The position numbers were made by a program, and so were the translations under genes. Positions 7,868-15,609 of a stretch of DNA of 64,000 nucleotides are shown here, piece by piece (the first letter of the stretch is position 1; the number at the start of each line of letters is the position of its first letter). Source of the DNA: Rhodanobacter sp. Soil772 (lineage in GTDB: Bacteria > Pseudomonadota > Gammaproteobacteria > Xanthomonadales > Rhodanobacteraceae); NCBI RefSeq assembly GCF_001428385.1, contig NZ_LMSK01000001.1, positions 125,355 to 189,354 on the forward strand, given 5' to 3'. A model generated the notes under the pieces. That model saw nothing but the letters and a program-made list of their open reading frames with translations, was not told where the DNA came from and made no database searches.

Positions 7868-7943
7868 CAAGGAAACCCGATTCGTTGTACTGAAAGCCAT
7901 CGATGTTCAACGCGGCATCGCCGCACAATGTGAGGATGAAATC

Positions 7944-8141
7944 ATGAAGCGCATTGTATTGTCTGTGGTTCTGGGCGTCGCCTTGGCGGCGACTTCGGTA
8001 CTTGCCAGTGCCAGTACGCCGATCACGAGTTCCTCGGGCTCGTTTACGGCTGCCATCAGCAACTGGTTCGCTTGCGCGATTGGCAGCCAGAGTTGCGTGT
8101 CTACCGAAACAAGTACGAACCCATCGATCAAAAACAATTAG
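7944..8141 (+). CDS. Small secreted protein with C-terminal NPSIKNN
   Basis: This 65-residue protein begins with a convincing signal peptide (KRIVLSVVLGVALAATSVLAS, cleavage near residue 22-24), so the mature form would be about 42 residues in the periplasm. The mature part is Ser/Thr-rich with two cysteines (WFACAIGSQSC) that could form a disulfide. It ends TETSTNPSIKNN, aligning with the ends of the flanking small proteins. GAGG lies eight to nine bases upstream of the ATG. It is the middle one of three small genes between the TIR-TPR and SLOG genes. Local base composition is lower in GC than the chromosome. No known family is recognised. Confidence 0.65.
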   Translation: MKRIVLSVVLGVALAATSVLASASTPITSSSGSFTAAISNWFACAIGSQSCVSTETSTNPSIKNN

Positions 8142-8150
8142 CAAGACTGC

Positions 8151-8185
8151 GCGGGCCGCAAGCCTTGTCCAAGACTGCGGCCCGC
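8151..8185. repeat. Inverted repeat with 10-bp arms
   Basis: GCGGGCCGCA (8151-8160) and TGCGGCCCGC (8176-8185) are exact reverse complements separated by 15 bases. The hairpin follows the stop of the small secreted gene (8141) by ten bases. It has no T-run, so it is at best a weak terminator or an RNA-stabilising stem within the operon. Confidence 0.6.
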
Positions 8186-8209
8186 CATCCGCCATCCGCC
8201 GTATGGCTC

Positions 8210-8231
8210 TGCGACGCTGATCAGCGTCGCA
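8210..8231. repeat. Perfect 22-bp palindrome
   Basis: TGCGACGCTGA is followed directly by its reverse complement, giving a perfect palindrome with no spacer. It lies in the 201-bp gap before the third small gene (start 8343). A spacer-free palindrome of this length suggests a dimeric repressor site or a cruciform rather than a terminator; no U-tract follows. Confidence 0.6.
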
Positions 8232-8342
8232 TCTCAACCGTCTCTTCTCTCTTGCCAACTGAAGCCCTACACGGCATCGAAACAAAGCTAAGGACGCAGA
8301 CACGGCTAGCACCCATTTACTTCAACCACTCTGGAGACCGTC

Positions 8343-8501
8343 ATGTCAAAGACCAATACTGAAAATCAGAACACCACGGCTGCGCCTCTACCAGTCGAGA
8401 ACGAGAATGACGGGGCAAACAGCGAACCCGATCTGGAATCCGAGCTGACAAGAACGCCAACTCCGAATCAAGCCACCGAACCGATGATAAAAAACAGGTA
8501 G
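8343..8501 (+). CDS. Small disordered protein with C-terminal EPMIKNR
   Basis: This 52-residue frame encodes a very hydrophilic protein rich in Asn, Glu, Thr and Pro (MSKTNTENQNTTAAPLP at the start), with no hydrophobic segment. It is probably cytoplasmic and intrinsically disordered. It ends NQATEPMIKNR, matching DPTIKNR and NPSIKNN of the two genes upstream. GGAG (8333-8336) lies six bases before the ATG, a good ribosome binding site. The gene is short enough to be missed by automatic callers. The shared ending, good initiation signal and colinear position are the reasons for calling it real. Function unknown. Confidence 0.65.
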   Translation: MSKTNTENQNTTAAPLPVENENDGANSEPDLESELTRTPTPNQATEPMIKNR

Positions 8502-8647
8502 GTCGCGTCGGCGCCAACACCACTCCAGGCATCCAGCAGAATTCGTGCGGTTTCGTGAGAAAGCAGCCGCATGGCTTTTTCCGGAGCATGGGTTTGTGAA
8601 GCTGTGCGTGACCTGTCCATCGTGACCATTCATCGCCCGGAAGCCAC

Positions 8648-10345
8648 ATGACTCCCCTGGTCATCGGCGTCACCAGCCATCGCAACATCCCCGCCGACGA
8701 GATCGAGCCGATCCGGCAGCGCGTGCGGGATTTCCTGGCGCAACTTCGGCGCGATTTCCCCGAGCTGCCGCTGGTGGTGCTGTCTGCGTTGGCCGAGGGC
8801 GGCGACCAGTTGGTGGCGCACGAGGCGCTCGCCGCCGGTGCGCGCCTGGTCGCGCCGTTGCCGTTGCCGCGGGAACTGTACGTGGACGACTTTGCCGACC
8901 CGGCGGTGCGCGCCAGTTTCGACGCGCTGTGCGCTCAGGCCGAGATCGTGCCGCTGCCGCTGCCGTTGCCGAAGGCACAGTCGCTGCTTGATCTCGGCAC
9001 GCCGGGCCTCGCGCGCGATCGTCAATACGCCAAGGCCGGCGTGTATATCGCCAGCCACTGCCATGTCCTGTTGGCGATCTGGGACGGCAAAGAATCGGGC
9101 CGGCTCGGCGGCACCGCGCAGATCGTGAAATACCATCTGAGCGGCAGCATGCCGGGCCTGATCGACCGTCGCCGGGATACGCGCCACGTGCTGGGCGGTG
9201 GCGACGAGAGCCTGCTCTATCACATCATCTGTTCGCGCGACGGGCTCGATGGAGCGCCGGCTGCCGGGCTACTGCCTTTGCAGGCGCTATGGCGTACCGC
9301 TGACACGGCTTCCGCCGCCGATAGCCTGCCGGCGGATTTCCGGGTGATGTTCGCGCGCATGGTCGAGTTCAATCGCGAGTGCGACAAATACGCCGACGAG
9401 ATCGAGGCGGCCGCGCCCGCGCAACCGGCCGCCGGAACGCGCGACACCGCGGCGATCGATCGGCTGTTCCATGCCGCCGACTGGCTGGCGATGCATTTCC
9501 AGCGGCGGGTACTGCTGGCCATGCGCCTGACTTACACGCTGGCGGCCTTGATGGGCATCGCCTTCACGTTCTATGCGCACATGCCCGCGCAGAACTTCCT
9601 GATCTACCTGTTCCTGTTCCTGTTCGCCAGCGGCGGCGCGGTGGCGGCGCTGGCCCGGTATCGCGGCTGGCACCGCAAGTATCTGGATTACCGCGCGCTG
9701 GCGGAGGGCTTGCGGATCCAGTCGTACTGGCGACGGGCGGGCATCTCGGCGAATGCCGACCACGAGTTCGCGCATGACAACTTCCTGCAGAAGCAGAACA
9801 TCGAGCTGGGCTGGATCCGCAACGTCATGCGTGCCGCCGGTCTCGACGTGGTGGTCGGTGTGGCGGCGTCCCCACCGACTGCGCTGGCGGACGTCATTGC
9901 GGAGTGGGTGGGGGAATCGGGAAAGTCCGGGCAGCTTCATTACTACGAGCGCAAGACCATCGAGCGCACCGGCCTGCACCATGTGACCGAAGCGATCGGC
10001 TCGCTCAGCCTGTGGGGCGGCGTGGCGATCAGCGTGTTCCTCGCCGTATTCGTGCTCAAGCTGTCGCAGGAAACCAAGACCACCCTGGTGATGGTCATGG
10101 CGGTGCTATCGATCATCGCCGCCGTGCGCGAGGCTTACGCCTACCGCAAGGCCGACAAGGAATTGATCAGACAGTACCGCTTCATGCAGCGCATCTTCGC
10201 CAACGCACGCGCGGCATTGGACCGCACGCACGATCCCGTGCTGCAGCGACAGATCCTGCTTTCGCTCGGCGACGCGGCACTCACCGAACACGCCGAATGG
10301 ACGCTGATGCAGCGCGAACGCCAGGTGGAGCACAGCAAGCTCTGA
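8648..10345 (+). CDS. SLOG-domain protein with SLATT-like membrane region
   Basis: This 565-residue protein starts with a Rossmann-like SLOG/LOG-type domain (about 1-200): VIGVTSHRNI gives the first strand and loop, SALAEGGDQLVAHEAL the second, and LLAIWDGKESGRLGG the later nucleotide-facing loop. Membrane helices lie at about 288-310 and 315-337, then a helical segment with DYRALAEGLRIQSYWRRAG (348-365), then helices at about 455-472 and 478-495 and a basic helical tail. That arrangement resembles SLATT-type predicted pore effectors. SLOG domains are thought to bind nucleotide-derived ligands, and in Thoeris the ThsA SLOG domain senses a TIR product. Being downstream of a TIR gene, this is the likely sensor-effector. 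The ATG at 8648 follows CCGGAAG. Confidence 0.8.
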   Translation: MTPLVIGVTSHRNIPADEIEPIRQRVRDFLAQLRRDFPELPLVVLSALAEGGDQLVAHEALAAGARLVAPLPLPRELYVDDFADPAVRASFDALCAQAEIVPLPLPLPKAQSLLDLGTPGLARDRQYAKAGVYIASHCHVLLAIWDGKESGRLGGTAQIVKYHLSGSMPGLIDRRRDTRHVLGGGDESLLYHIICSRDGLDGAPAAGLLPLQALWRTADTASAADSLPADFRVMFARMVEFNRECDKYADEIEAAAPAQPAAGTRDTAAIDRLFHAADWLAMHFQRRVLLAMRLTYTLAALMGIAFTFYAHMPAQNFLIYLFLFLFASGGAVAALARYRGWHRKYLDYRALAEGLRIQSYWRRAGISANADHEFAHDNFLQKQNIELGWIRNVMRAAGLDVVVGVAASPPTALADVIAEWVGESGKSGQLHYYERKTIERTGLHHVTEAIGSLSLWGGVAISVFLAVFVLKLSQETKTTLVMVMAVLSIIAAVREAYAYRKADKELIRQYRFMQRIFANARAALDRTHDPVLQRQILLSLGDAALTEHAEWTLMQRERQVEHSKL

Positions 10346-10411
10346 TCGTTCCGGCTTGGCGGGCGCCCGAGTGGAGGGCTTCCGGGGAGCGATGTCGCGG
10401 TACGGCCAGCT

Positions 10412-10999
10412 TCAGCGAGGTGGGATGGGGAGAGGTGGCGTGGGCGCCTTGTTCACGCGTCGCCATGCGCGCAGGCCGATCACCGCCAGTGCCACGAACC
10501 CCACATACAGCACCGACGTGATCAGCAGGTGCTTGTAGACGTATTCGCCCACGTAGATCACGTCCACCACGATCCACAGCCACCACGCGGCGACGTGCCG
10601 CTTGGCCTGCCACCATTGCGCGACCAGGCTGAAGGCGGTGAGTGCCGCGTCCAGCCAGGGCAGGGCGGCGTCGGTGCGGTAGTGCATGAACGCGCCCAGC
10701 GCCAGCGCGCCGAGGCTGCCGATCGCCAGGTGCACGATCGCTTGCCGTCGCGGCAGCGCGGCCACTTCCACGCGGCCGTCCTCGCCCATGTGCTGCAGCC
10801 AGCGGTACCAGCCGTAGCCGATCAGCAGCGCGAACGCCAGCTGCAGCAGAGCGTCGGAGTAGAGCTTCGCGTGGACGAATACCCACGCGTAGACCAGCAC
10901 CGAGATCAATCCCACCGGCCAGCACCACGGGCGCCGGCGGGTGGTGAGCCAGACGCCCCAGGCGCTGACCAGCGCGGCGATGAGTTCGACCCAGGTCAT
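10412..10999 (-). CDS. pnuC: PnuC-family vitamin transporter (probable thiamine, PnuT-like)
   Basis: This 195-residue protein has six or seven membrane helices and the PnuC pattern: an N-terminal WVELIAALVSAWGVWLTTR segment, W-P-V-G-L-I-S-V-L-V-Y-A and the later WWLWIVVDVIYVGEYVYK helix. PnuC proteins are facilitators for nicotinamide riboside, thiamine or riboflavin; trapping depends on a cytoplasmic kinase. Its ATG is one base after the stop of the TonB-dependent receptor gene (TGA-G-ATG), so the two are translationally coupled. Both lie behind a TPP riboswitch. That context argues for thiamine as substrate (often called PnuT) rather than nicotinamide riboside; the substrate is inferred. 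Confidence 0.88.
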   Translation of the reverse strand: MTWVELIAALVSAWGVWLTTRRRPWCWPVGLISVLVYAWVFVHAKLYSDALLQLAFALLIGYGWYRWLQHMGEDGRVEVAALPRRQAIVHLAIGSLGALALGAFMHYRTDAALPWLDAALTAFSLVAQWWQAKRHVAAWWLWIVVDVIYVGEYVYKHLLITSVLYVGFVALAVIGLRAWRRVNKAPTPPLPIPPR

Positions 11000-11000
11000 C

Positions 11001-13184
11001 TCAGAACGCGACGGTCAGCGAGAGCCGGGCCAGCCGCGGTGCGCCCGGGAACAGGTAGCTGTCGCCGCCGGAGCTGCCGGTGTCACGCCAGTAGAAGCGG
11101 TTGAACACGTTGTCGACGCTGAGCCGCCAGGTCAGCGCATGGCCGTTCCACTGGCTGGCGTAACGCAGGCCGGCGTCGAACACGTGGTACGCCGGCACGC
11201 GGGTCAGACCGTTCGGCGTGGCCACGTTGGGGCTGGCGTAGCGCCAGCCGCCGAGCAGACCGAGCCGGGGTGCGAACGGCAGGCGGTAGTCGACATACAA
11301 CGCGCTGCGCAGGCGCGGCACGTTGACCACCTGGTGGCCTTCGTAGGCCGGGGCGCCGGTGCTCTCGGCGCGCGCCTGGATCAGGTTGAGGCTGGCGGTG
11401 AGGCGCAGGTTGTCGGTGACCTGGCCGGCGGCGTTGAGTTCCAGTCCGCTGTGCACCTCGTTGCCCTGCTGCACGAAGGTGAAGCCCTCGGCGGTGCTGT
11501 CCGGCTGGGCGAACTGGTACGGCTGGCGGAGACGGTACAGCGCGGCCGAAAGGCTCAGCGCGTCGCTCCAGGCGTACTTCACGCCGGCTTCGGCCTGGCG
11601 CGCCAGCAGCGGGGCCAGCGTGGTGCCGCCGTTGGAGGTCCAGTACGGCGCTTCGTTGCCCAGCGACAGGTTTTCGCTGTAGCTGACGTAGGTGGTCAGT
11701 TGCGTGGTGGGCTGCCACAGCACGGCGGCCTGCGGCAGCGCCTTGCCGAGGCGGGTGTCGCGTTCGGGTGCGCCGGTGTCGTCGTAGGCGCGCTCGTGCA
11801 GGCGCACGAAGCGGCCGCCGAGCAGTACCTGCCACTGCGGGCCGAGGTGCACGCGGTCCAGCGCGAACATCGAATGCTGCCAACTGGTCAGCCGGCGTGC
11901 CGACAGTCCGGGCTGGTTCGGCGAAGGCGCGAAGTAGGGCGGATCGACTTCGTCGATATTGGCGGTGCCGACGTAGTCGTAGACGTAGGGGCGGCGGTCG
12001 ATGGTGCGGCGGAACGCGCTGGCGCCGAGGCTGACTTCGTGGTTGAGCGGGCCGGTGTCGAACGAGCCCTTCAATACGGCACGTGCCTCGTCGTTGACGC
12101 GGGTGTCGTCGGGGCTGCGGTAGTCGTAGACATCGTAGTCGCCGTTCGGCGCGAAGAACCAGCCGGGTGTGGCGCCGCTGGCGCAGGCCGGCGAGTAGAA
12201 GCAGCCGTAGGCGAACGCCACGTTGTCGTCGATCACGACATGGCTGTGGCCGGCCGACAATTGCGCGCTCCATCGGTCGCTGAAGCGGTAGTCGAAGCGC
12301 AGCGTGCTGTTGCTGGCGTCGATGCCCACCGGCCGCTGCCACGGCTCGAAGCCGAGCATGCGGCTGCGGCTGGGATGCGCCGGAATCATGCTGCCACCGA
12401 GCAGCTGGTAGCCGGAGACCGAGCGCTGCCCGCTGGTCTGGTAATTGGTGTCCAGCCGCAGCGTGGCGTTCGAATTGATCTTCCAGTCGGCGGCCAGCGA
12501 GAGGAACGTGCGGCGGCCATCGGTGTGCCGCACATAGGAGTTCATGTCCTCGTGGGCGGCATTCACGCGCACACCGAAGGTGGGCGTCAGCCAGGCGCCG
12601 ACATCCATCGCGAGGTAACGTGAACCGTGCGAGTCGGTGCCGACGGTGGCGCTGTGCACGTCGGCCGGGCGCTTGCTGACGTAGTTGATCAGCCCGCCCG
12701 GCGCGACCACGCCCGCTTCGAGACCGCCGAGGCCCTTGAGGATTTCCACGCGCTCTTTGTCTTCCAGCGGCTGCAGCTGTTCGCCGGCCATGCTCATTTC
12801 GTTGAACCGAAAGCCGGTAGCCGGATCCAGCGCATAACCGCGGATCGCGATGTCCTGGTAGTAGCCGACCGGCGCGTAGCTGTCGCCCAGCGCGGCGTCG
12901 GCGCGCGCCAGTTCGCTCAGGGTGCGCGGCTGGCGGTCGTCGATCTGGTCGCGGGTGATCACCGTGATCGCGGCGGGCGTGTCCTGCAGCGGCGCGTTGC
13001 CGAAGCTGCCGAAGGTGTCCAACTGCGAGTTGTCGGCGTGGTAGCCCTTGGTGCTGTCGGCCTGTACGTGCACCGGCGCCAGCCGCGTGGCTTGCGGTTC
13101 GCTGCTGGTGTCGCCGGCATGGACGGGCGCCATGGCCGCGAGCAGGGCAAGGATCAGGGGAGTGCGGGGAAGTGGCATCGTCAT
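11001..13184 (-). CDS. TonB-dependent outer-membrane receptor (probable thiamine uptake)
   Basis: This protein of about 727 residues has a signal peptide (PLPRTPLILALLAAMAPVHAG), an N-terminal plug domain (about 45-165; TPAAITVITRDQIDDRQP and VEILKGLGGLEAGV) and a 22-strand barrel ending in the aromatic outer-membrane motif LARLSLTVAF. It resembles siderophore-type receptors. An ATG at 13241 would add 19 residues and lies just past the riboswitch; 13184 gives a more normal signal peptide, though neither has a strong Shine-Dalgarno. The TPP riboswitch immediately upstream and the coupled PnuC gene indicate uptake of thiamine or a precursor across the outer membrane, shut off when TPP is plentiful. 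Confidence 0.9.
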   Translation of the reverse strand: MTMPLPRTPLILALLAAMAPVHAGDTSSEPQATRLAPVHVQADSTKGYHADNSQLDTFGSFGNAPLQDTPAAITVITRDQIDDRQPRTLSELARADAALGDSYAPVGYYQDIAIRGYALDPATGFRFNEMSMAGEQLQPLEDKERVEILKGLGGLEAGVVAPGGLINYVSKRPADVHSATVGTDSHGSRYLAMDVGAWLTPTFGVRVNAAHEDMNSYVRHTDGRRTFLSLAADWKINSNATLRLDTNYQTSGQRSVSGYQLLGGSMIPAHPSRSRMLGFEPWQRPVGIDASNSTLRFDYRFSDRWSAQLSAGHSHVVIDDNVAFAYGCFYSPACASGATPGWFFAPNGDYDVYDYRSPDDTRVNDEARAVLKGSFDTGPLNHEVSLGASAFRRTIDRRPYVYDYVGTANIDEVDPPYFAPSPNQPGLSARRLTSWQHSMFALDRVHLGPQWQVLLGGRFVRLHERAYDDTGAPERDTRLGKALPQAAVLWQPTTQLTTYVSYSENLSLGNEAPYWTSNGGTTLAPLLARQAEAGVKYAWSDALSLSAALYRLRQPYQFAQPDSTAEGFTFVQQGNEVHSGLELNAAGQVTDNLRLTASLNLIQARAESTGAPAYEGHQVVNVPRLRSALYVDYRLPFAPRLGLLGGWRYASPNVATPNGLTRVPAYHVFDAGLRYASQWNGHALTWRLSVDNVFNRFYWRDTGSSGGDSYLFPGAPRLARLSLTVAF

Positions 13185-13249
13185 CGTCGTCGTCAAGGGA
13201 GTACGGACGAAGCGACGGCGACCCGGCTGTCGCGAGGACATGCCGGATC

Positions 13250-13330
13250 TGCAAGCTCCCTACGCCGGTACTAACCGGGTCAGGTTCCAAGGGACTCTCT
13301 CAGCCCGGCAACGCCGGGCACCCCCGCTTC
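13250..13330 (-). ncRNA. TPP (thi-box) riboswitch
   Basis: Read on the minus strand this contains the thi-box hallmarks in order: GGGGGTGC, GGGCTGAGA, CCTTGGAACCTGA, CCGGTTAGTACCGGCGTAG and GGGAG closing the P1 stem. It begins about 40 bp after the APH gene ends and lies 10-65 bp before the possible start codons of the TonB-dependent receptor gene. Binding of thiamine pyrophosphate would repress receptor and transporter expression. The closeness of the P1 stem to the start region suggests control of translation. Confidence 0.95.
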
Positions 13331-13367
13331 AAGAACGTCTATTGAACCACGAATCGCCGCGGCGTGG

Positions 13368-14504
13368 TCAGGCGAGCTCGCGGATGGCCTGCAGCATGGC
13401 GTGGCCGGCCGGCGTGCGGAACCACGCGGCGTGACCGCACAGGAAGGTGCCGTAGGCCACGTCGGCGTTCGCACGCGAGTGCGTGATGGCGTGGTAGTAC
13501 TCCACCTCGGACAACGCGAAATCCACGTGCACCAGTGGCAGCAGGTCCGCCAGCAGGTGCAGGTCGGCCGCCTTCAGCGCACGTTGCCGGCGGTAGCCTT
13601 CGATCAGGGTGCGGGCGATGTCGGGGTGGGCGGCGTTGGCGCCGCTGTCGAGCGCCAGCCAGGCGATCGCGTTGCGTTCGATTGCGGTGGCGAGGTCGAA
13701 CAGCGCGAAGTTGGCGGCGGCGAGGCCGAAGTCGAGCACGGCGCTGATCCGCACGTCGCTGTCGCCGCCGTTCCAGCACAGGTTGGAGACGTGCCAGTCG
13801 CCGTGCGTCCACAACCGCGCCTGCTGCGCCAGCTGTGGCTGGGCGGCGGCGTGCCACGGGGCGAGCAGTTCGGCGAAGTCGTTCGGCCAGTCCCGATCAC
13901 GCAGGTAGTCGGCCAGGCCTGGGCGCTGCGGCAGTTGCGCGCGCAGCGCGGCGACGGGATCGGGCGCCGCGATCAGCTCGCTGCGCGCGACCAGGATGTG
14001 GGTGTCGCGCTGGGGCGCGCGGTAGTCCGTCGCCGCGTCGTGCAGCGCGGCCAGCATGCGCCCGGCGGTGAGCGCGTGCGCGTGGTTCGGCAGCGGCTCC
14101 CACGAGATCGCCTCGCGATACAAGTCGATGCCGGCGGCTCGTTCGTGCACTTCGTAGACCCAGTCGCCGGATGCCACTGCGGTCTGCCCGTGCGCGTCGC
14201 GCAGCACCGCCGGGATCGGCATGCCGCGGTCGCGCAGGTGTGCGATGAAGCGATGCTCCTCGGCGAGCGTGGCGGCCGAGCGCACGCTGCAGTGATGGCG
14301 CTTGACGAAGACGGTGGTGTGCTCCGTCTCGACCAGGCAGGCGGCCGACAGCGGGCGCGGGCTGTGCCAGTCGAGGCGGGCCGGGGCGCCGAGCGCCGGG
14401 TAGCCGCGTAGCAGCATCTCGACCTCGCCGGCGGTCAGCGGCGGCCAGTCCGGCGGCGTGTTGTCGCCGGCCAGCCCGTGGGCGAGGTGGAGCGGGTCGT
14501 TCAT
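13368..14504 (-). CDS. APH-fold phosphotransferase (possible thiamine kinase)
   Basis: This 378-residue cytoplasmic protein has the aminoglycoside-phosphotransferase/choline-kinase fold. HTTVFVKRHH carries the ATP-binding Lys, THGDWHVSNLCW is the Brenner catalytic loop with its Asp, His and Asn, and AVLDFGLA the metal-binding DFG-like motif. Family members phosphorylate antibiotics, choline, homoserine or thiamine (ThiK). It lies immediately upstream of the TPP-riboswitch operon on the same strand. A kinase that traps thiamine entering through the PnuC-type channel would make sense there. That role is inference from context only, and the riboswitch sits downstream of this gene and would not control it. 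It is divergent from the AEC permease. Confidence 0.82.
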   Translation of the reverse strand: MNDPLHLAHGLAGDNTPPDWPPLTAGEVEMLLRGYPALGAPARLDWHSPRPLSAACLVETEHTTVFVKRHHCSVRSAATLAEEHRFIAHLRDRGMPIPAVLRDAHGQTAVASGDWVYEVHERAAGIDLYREAISWEPLPNHAHALTAGRMLAALHDAATDYRAPQRDTHILVARSELIAAPDPVAALRAQLPQRPGLADYLRDRDWPNDFAELLAPWHAAAQPQLAQQARLWTHGDWHVSNLCWNGGDSDVRISAVLDFGLAAANFALFDLATAIERNAIAWLALDSGANAAHPDIARTLIEGYRRQRALKAADLHLLADLLPLVHVDFALSEVEYYHAITHSRANADVAYGTFLCGHAAWFRTPAGHAMLQAIRELA

Positions 14505-14603
14505 GGAGATGGCGAGATATCCGCAGGCAGGGCAGGCCGTGGATTATCCCCGAAAGGACAAGGCGTCACGTGCGGCCGCCATCGGTACACGGCGTGCCAT
14601 CCC

Positions 14604-14609
14604 TATAAT
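14604..14609 (+). promoter_or_regulatory. -10 element TATAAT
   Basis: A perfect TATAAT lies 27 bp before the ATG of the AEC permease gene at 14637. No convincing -35 hexamer is seen at normal spacing. Transcription would start near 14616, leaving a leader of about 20 bases. Confidence 0.5.
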
Positions 14610-14636
14610 GGCCGACTTTCCCCGTGGCCCCGTTCC

Positions 14637-15539
14637 ATGAGTGCGATGTTGCTGCTGTTCGTCTGCCTGATCCTCGGCACCCTGGTGGCGCGCTATGCGA
14701 AACCGCCGGCGGGAATCGTGCCGGGCATCAACTGGTGGGTGCTCAATGTGGCGTTGCCGGCGCTGGTGCTGGAACTGATCCCGAAGGTGAAGTTCGATCC
14801 GCAGCTGTGGTTTTTGGTGGCGGCGATGTGGCTCACCTTCGGCGGCGCGTGGCTGCTGTTCGGCCTGCTCGGGCCGCGGCTGGGCTGGTCGCGGCAGCGC
14901 ACGGGGGCGCTGACCCTGGTTTGCGGGCTGGGCAATACGGCGTACATGGGCTATCCGATGATCGAGGCCCTGCACGGCAAGGCGGGTCTGGCGCTGGCGG
15001 TGGTGGCCGATCAGATCGGTGCGTTTCCGGTGCTGGCGTCGGCCGGCATCGTGGTGGCTTCGGTCTATTCGGGGCGCACGCTGCAGCCGCGTCTGATCGT
15101 CCGGCGCATCGTCACGTTTCCGGCTTTCATCGCCTTGGTGGTGGGCATCGTCGCCGGCCTGTGCGGCGGCTGGTCCGAGCTGTTGAATGGCGTGTTCGCA
15201 CCGATCGGCGCCACGCTGACGCCGCTGGCGCTGTTCTCGGTCGGCTTGCAGTTCAAGTTCCATCCGGGTCAGCGGCAACTCGGCGCAGCCAGCTGGGGAC
15301 TGGGCTGGAAGCTGCTGCTGGCGCCGTTGCTGTGCTGGGCGGTGGGCGCGGCCGCCGGTGTCGACGGGCTGGTGCTCACCGTCGGCGTGTTGCAGGCAGC
15401 GATGGCGCCGATGGTGTCGGCGACGATCCTGGCCGACGAGTACGGACTGGAACCGGCCTTGGCGAACACCGTGCTCGGCGCCGGCATCGTGCTGTCGCTG
15501 CTCACCATCCCGCTGGGCAACCTGCTGCTGGGTGCTTGA
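14637..15539 (+). CDS. AEC-family (auxin efflux carrier-like) permease
   Basis: This 300-residue inner-membrane protein has about ten predicted helices in the two-fold repeat of the membrane transport (AEC) family. The conserved first segment is PGINWWVLNVALPALVLE (about 25-42), LGNTAYMGYPMIEALHG lies near the middle, and a helix with QAAMAPMVSATILADEYG forms the second broken-helix motif. Family members export organic anions such as malate or other small acids by secondary transport. The substrate cannot be told here. The ATG at 14637 follows a TATAAT at 14604; the open frame extends upstream, but that part lies beyond the promoter. It is divergent from the APH gene. Confidence 0.85.
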   Translation: MSAMLLLFVCLILGTLVARYAKPPAGIVPGINWWVLNVALPALVLELIPKVKFDPQLWFLVAAMWLTFGGAWLLFGLLGPRLGWSRQRTGALTLVCGLGNTAYMGYPMIEALHGKAGLALAVVADQIGAFPVLASAGIVVASVYSGRTLQPRLIVRRIVTFPAFIALVVGIVAGLCGGWSELLNGVFAPIGATLTPLALFSVGLQFKFHPGQRQLGAASWGLGWKLLLAPLLCWAVGAAAGVDGLVLTVGVLQAAMAPMVSATILADEYGLEPALANTVLGAGIVLSLLTIPLGNLLLGA

Positions 15540-15609
15540 GCAGCTTGCGTCCGGTCTGCGCTACACCGAGACTAGCGGCGGAATCTCATGGGCAGGGGGA
15601 GCTCGTGTC

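Noticed and set aside
7857..7870. TGAGCGGATAACAA, identical to 14 bases of the E. coli lac operator
   Set aside because: Only the centre of the operator is matched, the flanks needed for symmetry are missing, and no LacI gene is near; taken as chance.
7903..7947. Fourteen-codon frame overlapping the start of the small secreted gene by ATGA
   Set aside because: It has no ribosome binding site and no conserved feature; coupling is possible but cannot be supported.
11083..13290. Second long minus-strand frame within the TonB-dependent receptor
   Set aside because: It is a frame-shifted shadow with Arg/Ala/Gln-rich sequence; the receptor frame has plug, barrel and terminal aromatic motifs.
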